A stretch of DNA of 64,000 nt from assembly GCF_963583255.1 (NCBI RefSeq), contig NC_084805.1, positions 7,928,827 through 7,992,826 on the forward strand. Reading direction: 5' to 3'. The translations under genes were made by a program, and so were the position numbers. Source of the DNA: Pyrus communis (lineage: Eukaryota > Streptophyta > Magnoliopsida > Rosales > Rosaceae). This document shows positions 21,669 to 33,295 of the stretch, piece after piece (position 1 is the first letter of the stretch; the number at the start of each line of letters is the position of its first letter). The notes under the pieces were generated by a model, which saw nothing but the letters and a program-made list of their open reading frames with translations, had not been told where the DNA came from and ran no database searches.

Positions 21669-23132
21669 GTTGGAAAGGTTGGTGCCTTGGCTGGGGCAGC
21701 AGGGGGTGAAGCGCTGGATGATGCTGCTACTGAAGGTGTGGCGACCGAGTAGTCGTGGGATGTCTAAGTTGCTGAAGTGTAGTCTTATAGGTAGCCTTTA
21801 AGATTTTCTTTGTTTTTTCTTGTAGCTCTTGTTTTGCTTGAACTCATTCGGCCTTTGCTAGTTGTTTATAAACATGCTTCCTTTAGCTTTCTTCATCTTT
21901 GCTTTTTTTGTTCATGACCTAACCTTTAGACTTATATACCAATGATAGGTGTGCTACTTTTCTATAAGTAGATAGGCTCGCATAGCCAATGCAGTCGTAG
22001 GTGTCGGTGTAGAACTTTGCAAAGTTGTTAGCCATAGGGTTGGCAGCTGGATGCCTTACTTACAGAAGCAGACAAGTCCATGTAACCACTAGGCTGTTAA
22101 CCTTGGCTTTCTCCAATTCTGGGTTACATAGCAAGTATCACAACACTTTAGGACTTGGTGTAGGTTGTTTTGCGCTTGGCATAGGTGAAGCTTATCGACA
22201 ACGTAGCATGTCGACAGTGGATAAAGCTTCGCATATCCACACTAGCTTGTTTAACCTTTCATAAGAATGTGTGGTTGTATAAGTCTAGCACGGCTTTACT
22301 GCTCGAAGGGCAAGCCGTAGGTAGTCTTCCAAAAACCATAGGTTACCTTAGTGTACTTGGTAGTAGCTTTAGGTTTCCAGGGCAGCCATTCATAAAACGT
22401 ATTACGTAATGTGCCCCTTATGTCTCTAGGGCTCGGTTCCCCATGAATTAGGCTAAGAGACCCAAAATCCATTAGTTAGCTAAGCCTTGAAAAAGACCAT
22501 TGTGGCTACTTCTAGGAATCTCGGCGCAAGCTATCATGCATCTAGTTATACTAGGGTAGCTCGGCTTATCCACGTCTGGATATTCGGAGTGTAGAGTTTA
22601 TCCTCCCACTTTGGAGAGTAGACCCATGTGGGTGTCGGGGAATTAGTTTACCTTCTCGCACTGAAGAGCATGGTTGGTCCCTTGGGGGGTACAATTCCTA
22701 TGATGAGTCCCTAGGAAGGGCGCGATCTTCTTTTGAAGTGCATGAGAGATAAGTTGTTGTAGACATGTAGTCGAACCAAGTTGTAAATCACTTATGAATT
22801 CCTCATTGAAAAACGAGTGAAACGAATGAATAACTTAACTGTAAAGACAGCATAATAACTAGATAGTCCTCGGCTAGCGAGGTGGTGCCTGTTGAGCTGC
22901 TTGAGTCTTCGGGTCTTGATATAGTGGGAGGTCACACATGGTACTTCCTCATGTTGTAGGTGTTTCATTGCTTCTCGATCTCTTTGTCATTTATGGTGGC
23001 GAGGGTTTAATTACCCTTGCCGCCTACTATGTTGATCTTGTACGGACTTTCCTAAATGGGATCCATCTTTTTGGAGTCTTCTCTACGGGCAATGATGAAT
23101 GCCTTTCTTAAGATTAGATCTCCCGGTTGGAA
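21669..23132. other. Gypsy element spacer between antisense ORF and pol
   Basis: Non-coding, with many short ORFs and none recognisable. A TAGGTTACCT/CTAAGGTAGCTCGGC-rich stretch at 22300-22700 has no clear repeat boundary. Confidence 0.4.
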
Positions 23133-26100
23133 CTACCGGATCTTGGCCCTTTTATTGTAGCTTGAGATGAGCTGTTGCTGGTAGGCTGCGATGTAGGTGA
23201 TGGTTTGCTCGCACTTTTCTTTTGCCAAATCTAAGCTTGTGGTCATCTCCTTACTGTTCTGCTTAATGCATGGCAGTAGAGTACTGATACTTACCATAAT
23301 GATGTTGGGCGAAATGATTGCTTTCAAACCAAATGCCAAAGAGAAGGGAGTCTTACCAGTTGCTTGTCTTTTGGCGGTAAAAATATACCCATAGACATCC
23401 AGGGAGTTTGTCTGGCCATTTTCCCTTCTTATCGGTGAAGGATTTCTTGAGGCAGTCAAGGATCGTCTTGTTGGATGCTTCAGCTAGCCCAATGCCTTGA
23501 GGATATCTCGACGTGGACATGTGCTGCTTGATGCCATACTTTTGGAAGAACTTCACCAAATCTTTACCCAAAAATTGTGGGCCGTTGTCAGTGACGATGG
23601 ACTGTGGGATGCCAAATCGGAAAATGATGTTCTTCCATATGAAGCACTCTATGTTCTTTTGAGTCGTGGTCATCATTAGCTCTGTTTCTACCCATTTGGT
23701 GAAGTAGTCGGTTGCCATGATCATCATGCATCTGCCCCTAATAGCAGGCGGCATAGGTTCTACTAAGTTGATTGCCCATTGCATGAACGGCCAAGGATTC
23801 GTTTGCAGGTGTAGCTCGATGGTAGGCAGTACTGATACTCGTTTGTTGCGTTGGCGACGTTCGTACTTTTTGTACTAACTCCTTAGCATCTTGGTGCATG
23901 ATAGGCTAATAGTAGCCTGCGTTAAGAGCCTTATGTGCTAATGATCAACCTCCGGAGTGATTTCCACAAACGTCTTCGTGTATTGAGCTTAGAACCTTTA
24001 GGTTATCGAGAGGCGCTAGGCAGCGAAGATGTATTCCGATGTAGAATCTTTGGATGAGAATGTCGTTCCCCATGTAGTAACGTGCTGCCTTGATTTGGAG
24101 CTTCCTAGACTCCAATCTTTCCTGGGGGAGTGTGTCATTGACCAGGTAGTCTATAATAGAACTTTGCTAGTTGGGAGTTATACTAACTTGTGACACTTCG
24201 ACTGCCGGCTTCGGCTTTATGCTTGGATTGTCTAGTTATTCCACCGGAGTAGAGCATCTGCGTAGGCGTTGTCTTCCCATGGAACTTCAATGAGAGTATA
24301 AGTCTAAAATGCCTCAAGCTGCTTATGTACCTTCTCTAGGTATTGCACCATCCTTGGATGTTTTACCATGTATTCCCCAGTAGTTTGGCTGGTGATTAGC
24401 TGGGAATCAGAATTAATTGCAAGCTTCTTCACCCCCAAGTCTTTTGGCATTCAAAGGTATGCCAGTAGGACCTCGTACTCTGCTTCATTGTTGGATGCTT
24501 TGAAGCCTACAGCGATTGTCTGCTCGAGCAATGAGCCATCTAGGGTAACAAGGACCATGCCTGCTCCTGAGCCTTTGTAGTTGGATGAGCTATCAACATG
24601 CAAATGCCAGAAATCTTCGTTAGAGGGAATATGCGCGGCTAAGGTGTGCTCGGCTGCTTTTGGGGCGTTGATGGGCTGCTATATTGTGTCGCCTAGGCTA
24701 GGCATGAATTCTGCTATTAAGTTCGCTAAGGCTTGGGCCTTTATCGTCGTGCAGAGTCAGAAAACTAAACCGTATTGGCCAAGTTCCAACACCCACTTCA
24801 TCACTCGTTGAGAAGCGTCCAGACTATGTAAGATTGATCGTAGAGGATACTGAGTCATGACGATGACTGTATGAGTTTAAAAGTATGGTTTGATCTTCTA
24901 AGCCTCAACAACTAATGCTAAAATTAAGTTTTTGATTTTCGGATATCTTGTTTCCACATTGAGAGCTTTAGAAGTGTAGAATACCAGTAATTGGGCCCCC
25001 AACTCTTATCGTATGAGGGCATATCTCACTACTGCTTCAGAGACTGCTAAGTAGATGTATAAATCCTCTGCTGCTTCCGGCTTGGATAGTAAGGGAGGTG
25101 ATGTGAGATACTTTTTCATCCCATTTGTCTCATTATGCCCTTTTGATAGCCTTGAAAAAAGGCTTGCATCGATCCGTGGACTGCGAAAGAAAGCGGTTGA
25201 GGGCAGCTGTTCGTCCAGTCAAGCTTTGGATCTCCTTCAAGGTAGTTGGAGACTTCATCTCTCGGATCGCTCGGATTTGCTTGGGATGTGCTTCAATTCC
25301 TCGTTGGGTTACTAAGTACCCTACGAATTAGCCTGAAGATACTCCAAATGTGTATTTGGTGGGGTTAAGCTTCATCTTGTACTTTTTGAGGATGTTGAAA
25401 GTTTCCTCCAAGTTGCGGATGTGGTCTGGCCTCTGCTTACCCTTTACCATGATATCGTCGACATAGACCTCTATGGTTACGCCAATTTGCTTTTTGAACA
25501 TTATGTTTACTAACATTTGGTAAGTGCCTCCCACGTTCTTAAGGCCAAAGGGCATGACCTTGTAGCAGTATGTGCCTTGCTCGATCACAAACGCAATTTT
25601 CTTCTTGTTGGGCTCATACATGGTTATTTGGTTGTAGCCGGAGTATGCGTCTAAAAAGCTGAGCAGCTAGTTTCCAGAAGTTAAATATACCAATAGATCG
25701 ATTCGAGGGACATGTTAAGGATCTTTTGGGCATGCTTTGTTGAGGTTGGTGTAGTCTACGCAAACCCTCAATTTGCCCTTCTCTTTATTCATGACTAGCA
25801 TGATGTTGGCAAACCATGCTGAGTGTGCTACCTCTTCTATGAATCTGGCTTCCAATAACTTGTCATTTTTCGCCTTGATAATTGCTACTTGCTTAGGTGC
25901 GAAATGTCTTCTCTTTTGGATCACCGGTTTGGCAGCGAGGTCAACGTGTAGCTTGTGGCAGGCTACCTTGGGGTTGATGTCGGGCATGTCGGACGGTGAC
26001 CATGCAAAAACGTCTTGGTTTTCCCTAAGGAAAGCCATAAGTAATTTCTTCGCGGCTGGGCTTAGATGTGAGCCGATTATAGCCGTCTTTTCTGGCTGCT

Positions 26101-26290
26101 GGGGATCAAGAACTATGTCTTCGGCGTCCTCTTCGGGTTTCCATCCTATCTCGTCTGCTCGGGAGCCATTTTCTTGATCCGCTTACTGTAATTGCTATTT
26201 GGTAGCCTTTTCGTCCCTTTGAACTTCGGTAGCCTCCACAAGAGTAAATATCTTCTTCTTTGACTCTTTCAACACTTGCATAGTGCATCG
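23133..26290 (-). pseudogene. Ty3/gypsy (Tat-like) pol pseudogene: RT, RNase H, integrase
   Basis: Minus-strand fragments in order. 26038-25715: VFAWSPSDMPDINP, HFAPKQVAIIKAKNDKLLEA, FIEEV, KLRVCVDYTNLNKACPKD. 25621-25328: QGTYCYKVMPFGLKNVGGTY and the intact RT active-site motif YVDDIMVKG. About 24900-24300: an RNase H domain with SNNEAEYE and INSDSQLITSQTTGEY. 23784-23353: integrase core DYFTKWVE, GIPQSIVTDNGPQF and GLAEASNKTI (D, D and E present). 23459-23133: TGKTPFSLAFGLKAIISPNI and the C-terminal tail. The motifs are Tat/Retand-lineage style. No gag is recognisable upstream of 26290, and stops separate the pieces, so it is non-functional. Confidence 0.82.
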
Positions 26291-26349
26291 TTGGGATGCG
26301 GCCTGGTCAAACTTGATATCTCCGACTCCTCATTCAGGGATGCGAAATC

Positions 26350-27865
26350 AGATTAAGCACCATGAAAACTATAAGTGTTGACGAGGCATTCGTTACTATG
26401 ATGAGCATGAAACTAGTGCCAAGAATTCATTTAACGCGATCGTTTATAAGCGACCTCGACTACTTGTGAATATAAGTTTGTAACTATTAGGTGAAACTCA
26501 CTTATATTCTAGCATCATATTCATGCATGAAAACTAAGCGTGCACTCTCAATAAACATACACAAATAAGTTATCAATCAAGCAGTTAAACAAATTGAATC
26601 CACAACTCATGAAATTCCAACCGAAGGTAATCAATTTATATTGCAAGCATAAACATGGTTTTGAATCACCCCCTAGCTAACTAGGGATTTAGCCTCTCAT
26701 GTTCACAGAAAGAGAAACAAAATTGAAATTAAACATAGAGAACAAAAGATTGATTACACCTAAAACGCCCAATGATTCCACTTGAATTTCTGCACGTTTA
26801 AGCTCATCTCTCTTCTTCTCCTTGCTGTGGCAGAGATGTTTTTGGGGTGATTTGGATGTGATTTTGGTTTTTAGATGGATTTATGGAGGTGAAGGGTTGC
26901 GGCAAGGGGTGTGAGTGGTGTAGGGAGGTTGGGAATGATGGCTGCAATGGTGGGAAGGCTGCGGCAGAGAGTGGGAAGTGGCTGGAATGGATGGGAGTTG
27001 CGGCCAAAAAGGGTTTTAGGGTTGATGGTGGCTGCGGCTGAAAAGGGGAATGATGAATGAATGAATGAAGAATGCCCTAAGGTGTCTAAAGGGTGCGGCT
27101 GAGATGGGAGGTGGCTCGAATGAATGGAGAAGGCTGCGGCAAAGAGGTTTTTGGGTGATGGTAGCTGCGGCTGATAGGTCTTAGGGTGAATGAATAATAG
27201 AATGATTAAAAGAGAGAGATCCCTAGGGTGCGGCTAGGCTTAGAATATATAGGGTTTCAGAAATTAAAACCCTAGCTTATTTTTATTAACTAAAATTAAG
27301 TCAAAGGCTGCTAGAATTAGGAAATTAAATCAGAAATCAAAAAGGGAATTGGCTGCAAGGTGCGGCTAGGGTTTTATTTAGGAAGGAGCATGTGTTTAAA
27401 TGCATAACCTAGGACAAAATTGCCCCCCCTTGCACGGCAAGGGAAGGAAAGAAAGGGAAAGGCCACGACAAAGGGGTTTAAGGGGGCTAGGGCCTTTGTT
27501 TTGTGTCCTAAAGTGCCTACAAGGCCTTCAAAGTGGCTGGAAAATACGGACGTTTAAGATTAGGAAAGGTTACCAAAATGGGAAACCTAGGGTTAACTTT
27601 CCTACTTCAAGTAGGAATCCTTGTAGGAGTAGGAATCCTCATGTGAGTAGGACTCCATCTTCGATTAGGAATTCATATTTCTTCAAGTCTTTAACTCATT
27701 CATTCCTCTTTTGCTCCAAAAGACTCCAATTTGCATCTTCTTGCACACTTTGGCTTTATATCCTGAAAACACACAAAAGTGACTTTAAACACTAAAATAA
27801 CTAAGGAAACACAACATAAATGCACGAGAACAAGCCAATTAAGTCGCATGAATATGCTCCTATCA
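26350..27865 (-). mobile_element. Probable gypsy LTR
   Basis: The minus strand starts TGATAGGAGCATATTCATGC at 27865, a start typical of large plant gypsy LTRs, and continues through AGGGTTTTAATTTC-type and GTCGAGGTCGC sequence. The lower-coordinate end (about 26340-26375) was not fixed and no target duplication was found. It could be the 5' LTR of the adjacent pol or a separate insertion that removed the gag region. A proline-rich 67-codon frame at 26804-27007 is judged non-coding. Confidence 0.5.
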
Positions 27866-28180
27866 AAATCCTGATTTTTGTTTTTGGAGGGATTTTCTTT
27901 GTGGTCTCTATTTTGAAGGGCATTGTGCATCTCTGTAAACCTAGGGTTGTGAGTGTTTGGGTGGAAACTCATAAAATTGGTTTCTAGGGTTCCTTAATCT
28001 ACAATCGGTGGGCTAAGATTTCACAATATTTGTCTTCCTTTCCATCTGGGATTCTAGAGTTGTCGCCTATTTTTTATGAATTTTTAGCCCACTCTGGGCG
28101 CGGCATGTGTTCAGATATCAGGTATATTTTATAACAACTGTATTAGAGTGTAACAATCAATCACTTACATATCATGTTGT

Positions 28181-28250
28181 TCATACAGTGGTTCAAAGAA
28201 TTCCAAGAGCCTTATTCATATAGTGGTTCAAAGAATTCCAACAGCCTCAT
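28181..28250. repeat. 35-bp tandem repeat, two units
   Basis: TCATACAGTGGTTCAAAG plus AATTCCAAGAGCC is repeated at 28216 with four or so changes. Confidence 0.85.
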
Positions 28251-28422
28251 TCGCCCAATTTATACTCTTTGGATTTTATAGTGTAACAATTTTTTATAGC
28301 TTTGAAACATATTTTTTTATACAATTTCTAATCCCTCAGCTGTAACTTCCCACATCACCCAAGGGAGTGGATCCTGTAAGCCTTATATGTATATTCCCAT
28401 CTCTACCTAGCACGAGGCCTTT

Positions 28423-28532
28423 TGGGAGCTCACTGGCTTCGGATTCCATAGGAACTTCGAAGTTAAGCGAGTAGCGCGCGAGAGCACTCCTATAAAGGGT
28501 GATCCACTAGGAAGTTCTCATGTGAGTTCCCA
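28423..28532 (+). other. 5S rRNA-derived segment in Cassandra 1, LTR 1
   Basis: Matches the 5S pattern GAACTTCGAAGTTAAGCGAG (A-box region) and GGGTGATCCACTAGGAAGT (C-box region), but the C-box is damaged (TATAAAGGGTGATCC instead of the GATGGGTGACC pattern). It is not a 5S gene. Confidence 0.85.
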
Positions 28533-28791
28533 GAAACAAAACCGTGAGGACGTGGTAGGGGCCTAAAGCGGACAATATCGTACTACGGTGAAGTCGAGCC
28601 CGGGATGTGGTGGGGGCCCGGGCCGAGATGTGACAATTTGGTATCAGAGCCAATCCCTAGCCAGAAGTGTGCCAATGAGGACGTCGGGCCCCTAAGGGGG
28701 GGGGTGGATTGTAACATCTCACATCGCCCAAGGGAGTGGATCCTGTAAGCCTTACATGTATATTCTCATCTCTACCTAGCATGAGGCCTTT

Positions 28792-28900
28792 TGAAAGCTC
28801 ACTAGCTTCAGATTCCATGGGAACTTCGAAGTTAAGCGAGTAGTGCGCGAGAGCACTCCCATGATGGGTGACCCACTGGGAAGTTCTCGTGTGAGTTCTT
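28792..28900 (+). other. 5S rRNA-derived segment in Cassandra 1, LTR 2
   Basis: Keeps AAGTTAAGCGAG and the C-box-like GATGGGTGACCCACTGGGAA (from about 28864), better preserved than in LTR 1. Confidence 0.85.
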
Positions 28901-29004
28901 AGAAACAAAACCGTGAGGGCGTGGTAGGGGCCCAAAACGGACAATATCGTGCTACGGTAGAGTCAAGCTCGGGATGTGGTGAGGGCCCAGGTCGGGATGT
29001 GACA

Positions 29005-30957
29005 TCAACAACCTGCGAGTACTATATCTAGTTAGGTCTAAAACTGAATCCAATTTCATATCATTTTTTATAAAAATTTCAAATATAGTAGAAAACGCAA
29101 GTGAATAGACCTTAAATCCTACAAAATTCAAAATCCATTTGCACAGAAAAGCTAAACGCTTGAATTGATCTCCTCGACATCTTTGGATTCTGATTTCTCA
29201 TTAGCTTCTTAATTTCATATGACTTCATGAAATCAATTGCAATCAATCTGATGTATGAATATCAAGGGCAAATTCTTTTGTGTGATATCAGTTTAGAGAA
29301 AGGGCGAAAGCTAAGATCGAATGATTGCTTTCATGCAAAATTCATGTTTTCTGTAATAAAAGAGTTGGCAATGCCGAGCCTCGGAGATTTACACAAAATA
29401 AACCCAAAGTAGTTATATGTGTAAGCATACATATAAAAACTTGCTTAACAAGTGTCAAAGGTAAAAAAAATCTACTAGTCTTTATCTTGGCGTTGCTGGG
29501 ATGTCCCTACATCTTTGGTGCACAATGTGCGGCTCACATGTTTGGTGCATGTAAGACAACCCACAGCCTGTTCCTTGCAAAATATTCAGTCGAACTGGCC
29601 AATTTATTGGGAAGGACCACCTGCCTTCTCACGTAACCGGTAATTCAGACTTGTATTCTCCATATGCGAATACACAATGATGTTTGCTTGATTGAACTTG
29701 ATTTCATTGGTATTGACTGGGAGCACTCTGACATCACAAAATGTGGTGGCCTCTCATTTTTTCTAAATTCCGACATTTTTTCTAAATTCCGATCTAATAG
29801 GGTTTTGTTGTTTGTTTTTAATTTTCAGGGTATTTAGGTCTATATAAGTAGTTTTTTTGTTATATTTGAAAGATTTTATTAAAAAAAAATGATATTTATG
29901 AAATTGTGTGTTAAATTTTGGCTATTATTGATAAATATTCTTAAAATAATGCATCATATGTATTTTTTTTATGAGAATTATTATCGGTACTCTAAAACTT
30001 TAATTGGGCATTCCAAATTTTTATATTTAGAAGAAAAAAAATACACTTGTTAGGAGTACACAATTAATGAAATTTGTGGTGAACATATATGGGTTGATTA
30101 TTGCAATTAATTTTCTCTCTACGGTAACATAGTCAGTAAATCACCTCAAGTATTTATTAACAAATTGATGTTCTCCCTATTTGTTGGTTACCGGTAATTA
30201 TTTCCTTGATCGTTAAAACTTTCATGGACAATAAGGAACAAAAAATGTACAAAACTGAAAAATAAAAGAAAAATAAAACTGGGTACCCATGGACCCAGTG
30301 GGAAGGACGTTACTATCAAATAGTTGGGTCGTGTGGGTAGACCTAGTAATCTGGTAGATGGGTTTCGGTCATTGTCTATCCACTTGCTAATGGGCATGGG
30401 TTGGTCCAAACTCACATTTTTAGCCCAATGCCCATCGCTACGCCAGGTATTGGTGAAGTAGACAACTAAAATCCATTGAAATTCCTCTCAATTCTATTAA
30501 TTGTCTTCTCTTTGATTGGCGAGACACACCTCCAAAAATGTAAAAAAAATAGAAGTTTACGTTTTTATTTACATATTCCGGCGGGGAAGAGTATTTTACA
30601 TTTCGCAATTGGAGTGCTTTCTAGCTCTTAATCTGTGGATTAAAAAATAATCACAAAAATCTAGAATGCCATATGTGGATTTTTCTCCAAAGAAAGGCAA
30701 AATTGCCTTCATTAAATGGGCAGGGCTATCAAATAGTATTCTCCAGCTTGACATGGAAAAGTTAAGGGCATTAAAAGATATGATGAATTACTAAATTTTA
30801 TCTTTAATATAATCCCAATTGATCCAACCATATCAAGTAAGGAATTTTTAGCACGATCAATTACGGATATACTCATCATTATCTCAAAATATTATCTTCC
30901 ATTACAATCAATTATGGATGATATGTTTTGGACAATAGGATGGCGCCTTGTGGGAGA
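29005..30957. other. Intergenic, with one diverged half-copy of the 31.8-kb repeat
   Basis: No gene was recognised. 29800-29935 (AGGGTATTTAGGTCTAT ... ATGATATTTATGAAATTG ... AAATTTTGGCTAT) is a direct diverged copy of the right arm of the TIR element at 30958-31902. The 61- to 103-codon frames at 29227-29636 show no recognisable domain. Confidence 0.45.
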
Positions 30958-31902
30958 ATTTATCATATATGGTCAAAATTTAGTCTCTAATTTCACAAAT
31001 GTTGGTTTAAAAAAAAAAAAAAAAACTATCAATTATAGCCAAAAACACATTTTGATAGACTTAAATGCCCTAAAAATTAACTCCGGATTACAATATGCCT
31101 GAATTCTTTATACATTAGAGTCCATTTTCAATCTAACTCATATAATACACATATACAAGGACTAGCTACTTGGACTATCGAAAGGTGGACTTCACCAGGA
31201 AAGTCTCAACACCATGAAAATATTTTATAACACTAAACAACATCAGTCAGCGTCTAAAATACTTCATTCATGGAGGATGAAAAAATTAGGTTAGTAATCC
31301 CCCAACCTGGAATGGGCACGTACTTTAACCAAATTAGGGTATACATTCGGTCATAGGAATTGAATGGAGCTCTTTGGCTTACTTTCACAAGTGATTTCTT
31401 TTCATGTAGAAATTGTAAATGGATTTTCTTAATTTTCTTTTCCACCCCTGAATCAACTTCATGAAATTTAATTTCTGACAATCACTAGAATTCAGTTGTT
31501 CTGTATGTGGTATTGACAAGTTAGATCAAACGGAGCTTTACTTTTTCGCTAAGATCACATAAAAGATTTTTCTGATTTGAAGTGCCCTTTTATTAATGGC
31601 AGAAATAAATTAATAGGTTGATATAGTCGCATACAACAAATGATTGGCAGTGAATCTAGAATTATTTACAAGCTTATGAAATTTCCATTCTTTTATTACC
31701 TAGTAGGGGTTTTTTTTTTTTTTTATTTGAGGAAACATTATCTAGTAGGGTTTAGATTTTAGGTTTATGTTTTTTTTTTTAATTTTGAGGGTATTTGAGT
31801 CTATTCACTTGTGTTTTCGGCTATGTTTGATTTTTTTTTTTTAATAAACAATGACATTTATGAAATTGAGCTTAAATTTTGGTCATATATGATAAAAACT
31901 TG
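30958..31902. mobile_element. TIR element of about 0.95 kb
   Basis: The left arm AATTTATCATATATGGTCAA continues AATTTAGTCTCTAATTTCAC. The right arm, inverted, reads TTTTTATCATATATGACCAA and AATTTAAGCTCAATTTCAT. The match extends over about 120 bp, including TTTTGATAGACTTAAATGCC versus GTGAATAGACTCAAATACC. Possible 9-bp flanks CCTTGTGGG and CCTCGTGGC agree at 7 of 9, which would fit a Mutator-like element. The interior is non-coding. Confidence 0.55.
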
Positions 31903-32213
31903 CCTCGTGGCCAGCCACCTCCTATAAATACCTCCATCACCTTTGGTAAGCTTTTGATGCCCGTTTGGGGTTTGTATTACAAACCCCAAACACATTACTG
32001 ACTTAGGCATCAGAGATCCATTGGCCAACCCCTCTCCTCATGGGTGTGTGAAGCTTTGATCTTTGATCATTTGTTGATTGTTTTATAATTACATTTTCGT
32101 TAAGACTGAAGATGACAGAAATTTGATGCTACACAATCAAATCTATGAAATGTTATCAGGGCCTCCAGCACATTAAGACTCAATCGACCAAAAAAGAAGA
32201 GAAAAGTATGAAA
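31903..32213. other. LTR-like remnant next to the S-protein homologue gene
   Basis: CTCCTATAAATACCTCC followed by a GTTTGGGGTTTGTATTAC palindrome and TTACTGACTTAGGCATCAGA resembles the promoter/R region of plant gypsy LTRs. No ends could be set. Confidence 0.35.
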
Positions 32214-32295
32214 TCAAAACAACAATTGAACACTTATTATTATATGATTATTTGTTGAGTATAAATAGCGAAACACGTACGTATATGATATGTGT

Positions 32296-32709
32296 TCAGT
32301 TATCCTTATTCCACTGAATGCATTCAGAAAATGACTCCCCGTCCCATGTCGTCCTGCATGCGCCTTCAGGAAGTATACTCCACTCAACCTTACTGTCAAG
32401 ATTTTTGTCTCTTTTATCTCTATACACGTCGAACCACTTCAATTGACCCCGCCAAGAAAAACTGCAGTAGTATAGTGTCGTGCCCCAGATGTTAGGTTTA
32501 AAACTGAATTCAAAGGAGCCATGAGGGGCGAGCACTTTCACACCAAAATCATGATTTTTGGATTTGCAGTGAACGGTAAGCGACAAATCTCCGTTGGCTT
32601 GCAACTCATTTTTAACTCTAATGTATCTTCTTTTCCGTGCATCGCACAGGGTTAGTGTGAACAAAAGGAGCACCGTTAATAGCACTGCCTTTCTGATGAA
32701 CAAAGCCAT
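32296..32709 (-). CDS. S-protein homologue (plant self-incompatibility S1 family), secreted
   Basis: A single-exon frame of 137 residues. It opens with a signal peptide (MALFIRKAVLLTVLLLFTLT, cleavage probably after CDA). The mature part has the S1/SPH pattern: RYIRVKNELQANGDLSLTVH with CKSK, the conserved DFGVKVLAPHGSFEFSFKPN block, WGTTLYYCSF, FDVYRDKRDK, and a C-terminal GACRTTWDG ... CIQWN. Four cysteines sit at the family positions (HC, YYC, GAC, SEC), as expected for two disulphides. Relatives are small secreted proteins; the poppy founder controls pollen self-incompatibility, but most plant SPH proteins have no known role, and none should be assumed here. Start, length and composition match the family and there are no lesions. 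A TATA box lies about 70 bp upstream. Confidence 0.9.
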   Translation of the reverse strand: MALFIRKAVLLTVLLLFTLTLCDARKRRYIRVKNELQANGDLSLTVHCKSKNHDFGVKVLAPHGSFEFSFKPNIWGTTLYYCSFSWRGQLKWFDVYRDKRDKNLDSKVEWSILPEGACRTTWDGESFSECIQWNKDN

Positions 32710-32773
32710 GCTATTGCTTGTTTTTGGTTGAAGAAAATTTGTTTCGGTGGAAGTTGAAGCACTAAGAATGCAT

Positions 32774-32783
32774 CATATATATA
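32774..32783 (-). promoter_or_regulatory. TATA box of the S-protein homologue gene
   Basis: Minus-strand GTATATATATG lies about 65-75 bp upstream of the ATG at 32709, leaving room for a short leader of about 35-40 nt. Confidence 0.6.
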
Positions 32784-33295
32784 CTCGGCGGGTTCCATAT
32801 GCTATCACATTTGGTGGTGCCTGATTTGCAGGATTATGTAAAGGGATACCTCATAGTTAATAGCGTGTACAACTGTCTTATACAGTTGTATTTTTTGTTA
32901 TAACAGCTTTGTAACTAATCTCTGTGTTAAGAGATTAAATTAAGTATAATTAGTTACTGAGCCTAATTAGACAAATGTATATATACTCTGAGTTGTATTC
33001 CTTTCTCATTAAGAAAGAAATAATAATAGAACTTCTTTCTTTACATTATGGAATTTTTCACAAATATGTGGAAAGTTATTTACTTTAAAGATTTTATTAA
33101 ATTTGTGTAAATTATAGTAGATTGTATTTAGGACTCTTGCGTATTCTAGAAGATCATAGGCTTTCATACTTATAAGGCAAGTAAGCATGTTATGTTTACT
33201 ATAAATAAAAGCTAGAGAAAAAAGTGCACACAGAATTTCCCTACACCTCTCTTTTCTTTTTCTCTATTTCACCCTCTCTCTTTTTTAGTTAAATT
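32784..33295. other. Intergenic, no recognised gene
   Basis: AT-rich. A stretch at 32860-33020 (TAGTTAATAGCGTGTACAAC ... TCTTTACATT) with TATATATACTCTGAG and TCTCATTAAGAAAGAAAT resembles a small copia LTR (R/polyA region), but ends were not established. Confidence 0.35.

Larger units (their letters stand above)
28341..29004 (+). mobile_element. Cassandra TRIM retrotransposon, complete copy 1
   Basis: Two 295-bp direct LTRs (28341-28635 and 28710-29004), each TGTAAC...TGTGACA, flank a 74-bp interior. The interior begins with ATT and the primer-binding site TGGTATCAGAGCC (28639), complementary to initiator tRNA-Met, and ends with the purine tract AAGGGGGGGGGTGGAT. Flanking 5-mers TCAGC and TCAAC match at 4 of 5. 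It encodes no protein and must move with help from other elements. Both LTRs carry a 5S rRNA-derived segment, the signature of Cassandra. The LTRs differ at many sites, so this copy is older than the one at 33954. Confidence 0.93.

Noticed and set aside
26804..27007. Proline/serine-rich 67-residue protein on the minus strand
   Set aside because: Lies within a gypsy-type LTR and has the composition of a low-complexity CT-rich repeat.
28423..28900. 5S rRNA genes
   Set aside because: The 5S-like segments (also at about 34040 and 34395) lie inside TG...CA LTRs with a primer-binding site between them, and the 5S 5' and 3' ends are missing. They are Cassandra LTR sequence, not rRNA genes.
32292..32495. 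Plus-strand frame over the S-protein homologue gene
   Set aside because: Antisense of a complete secreted-protein gene.
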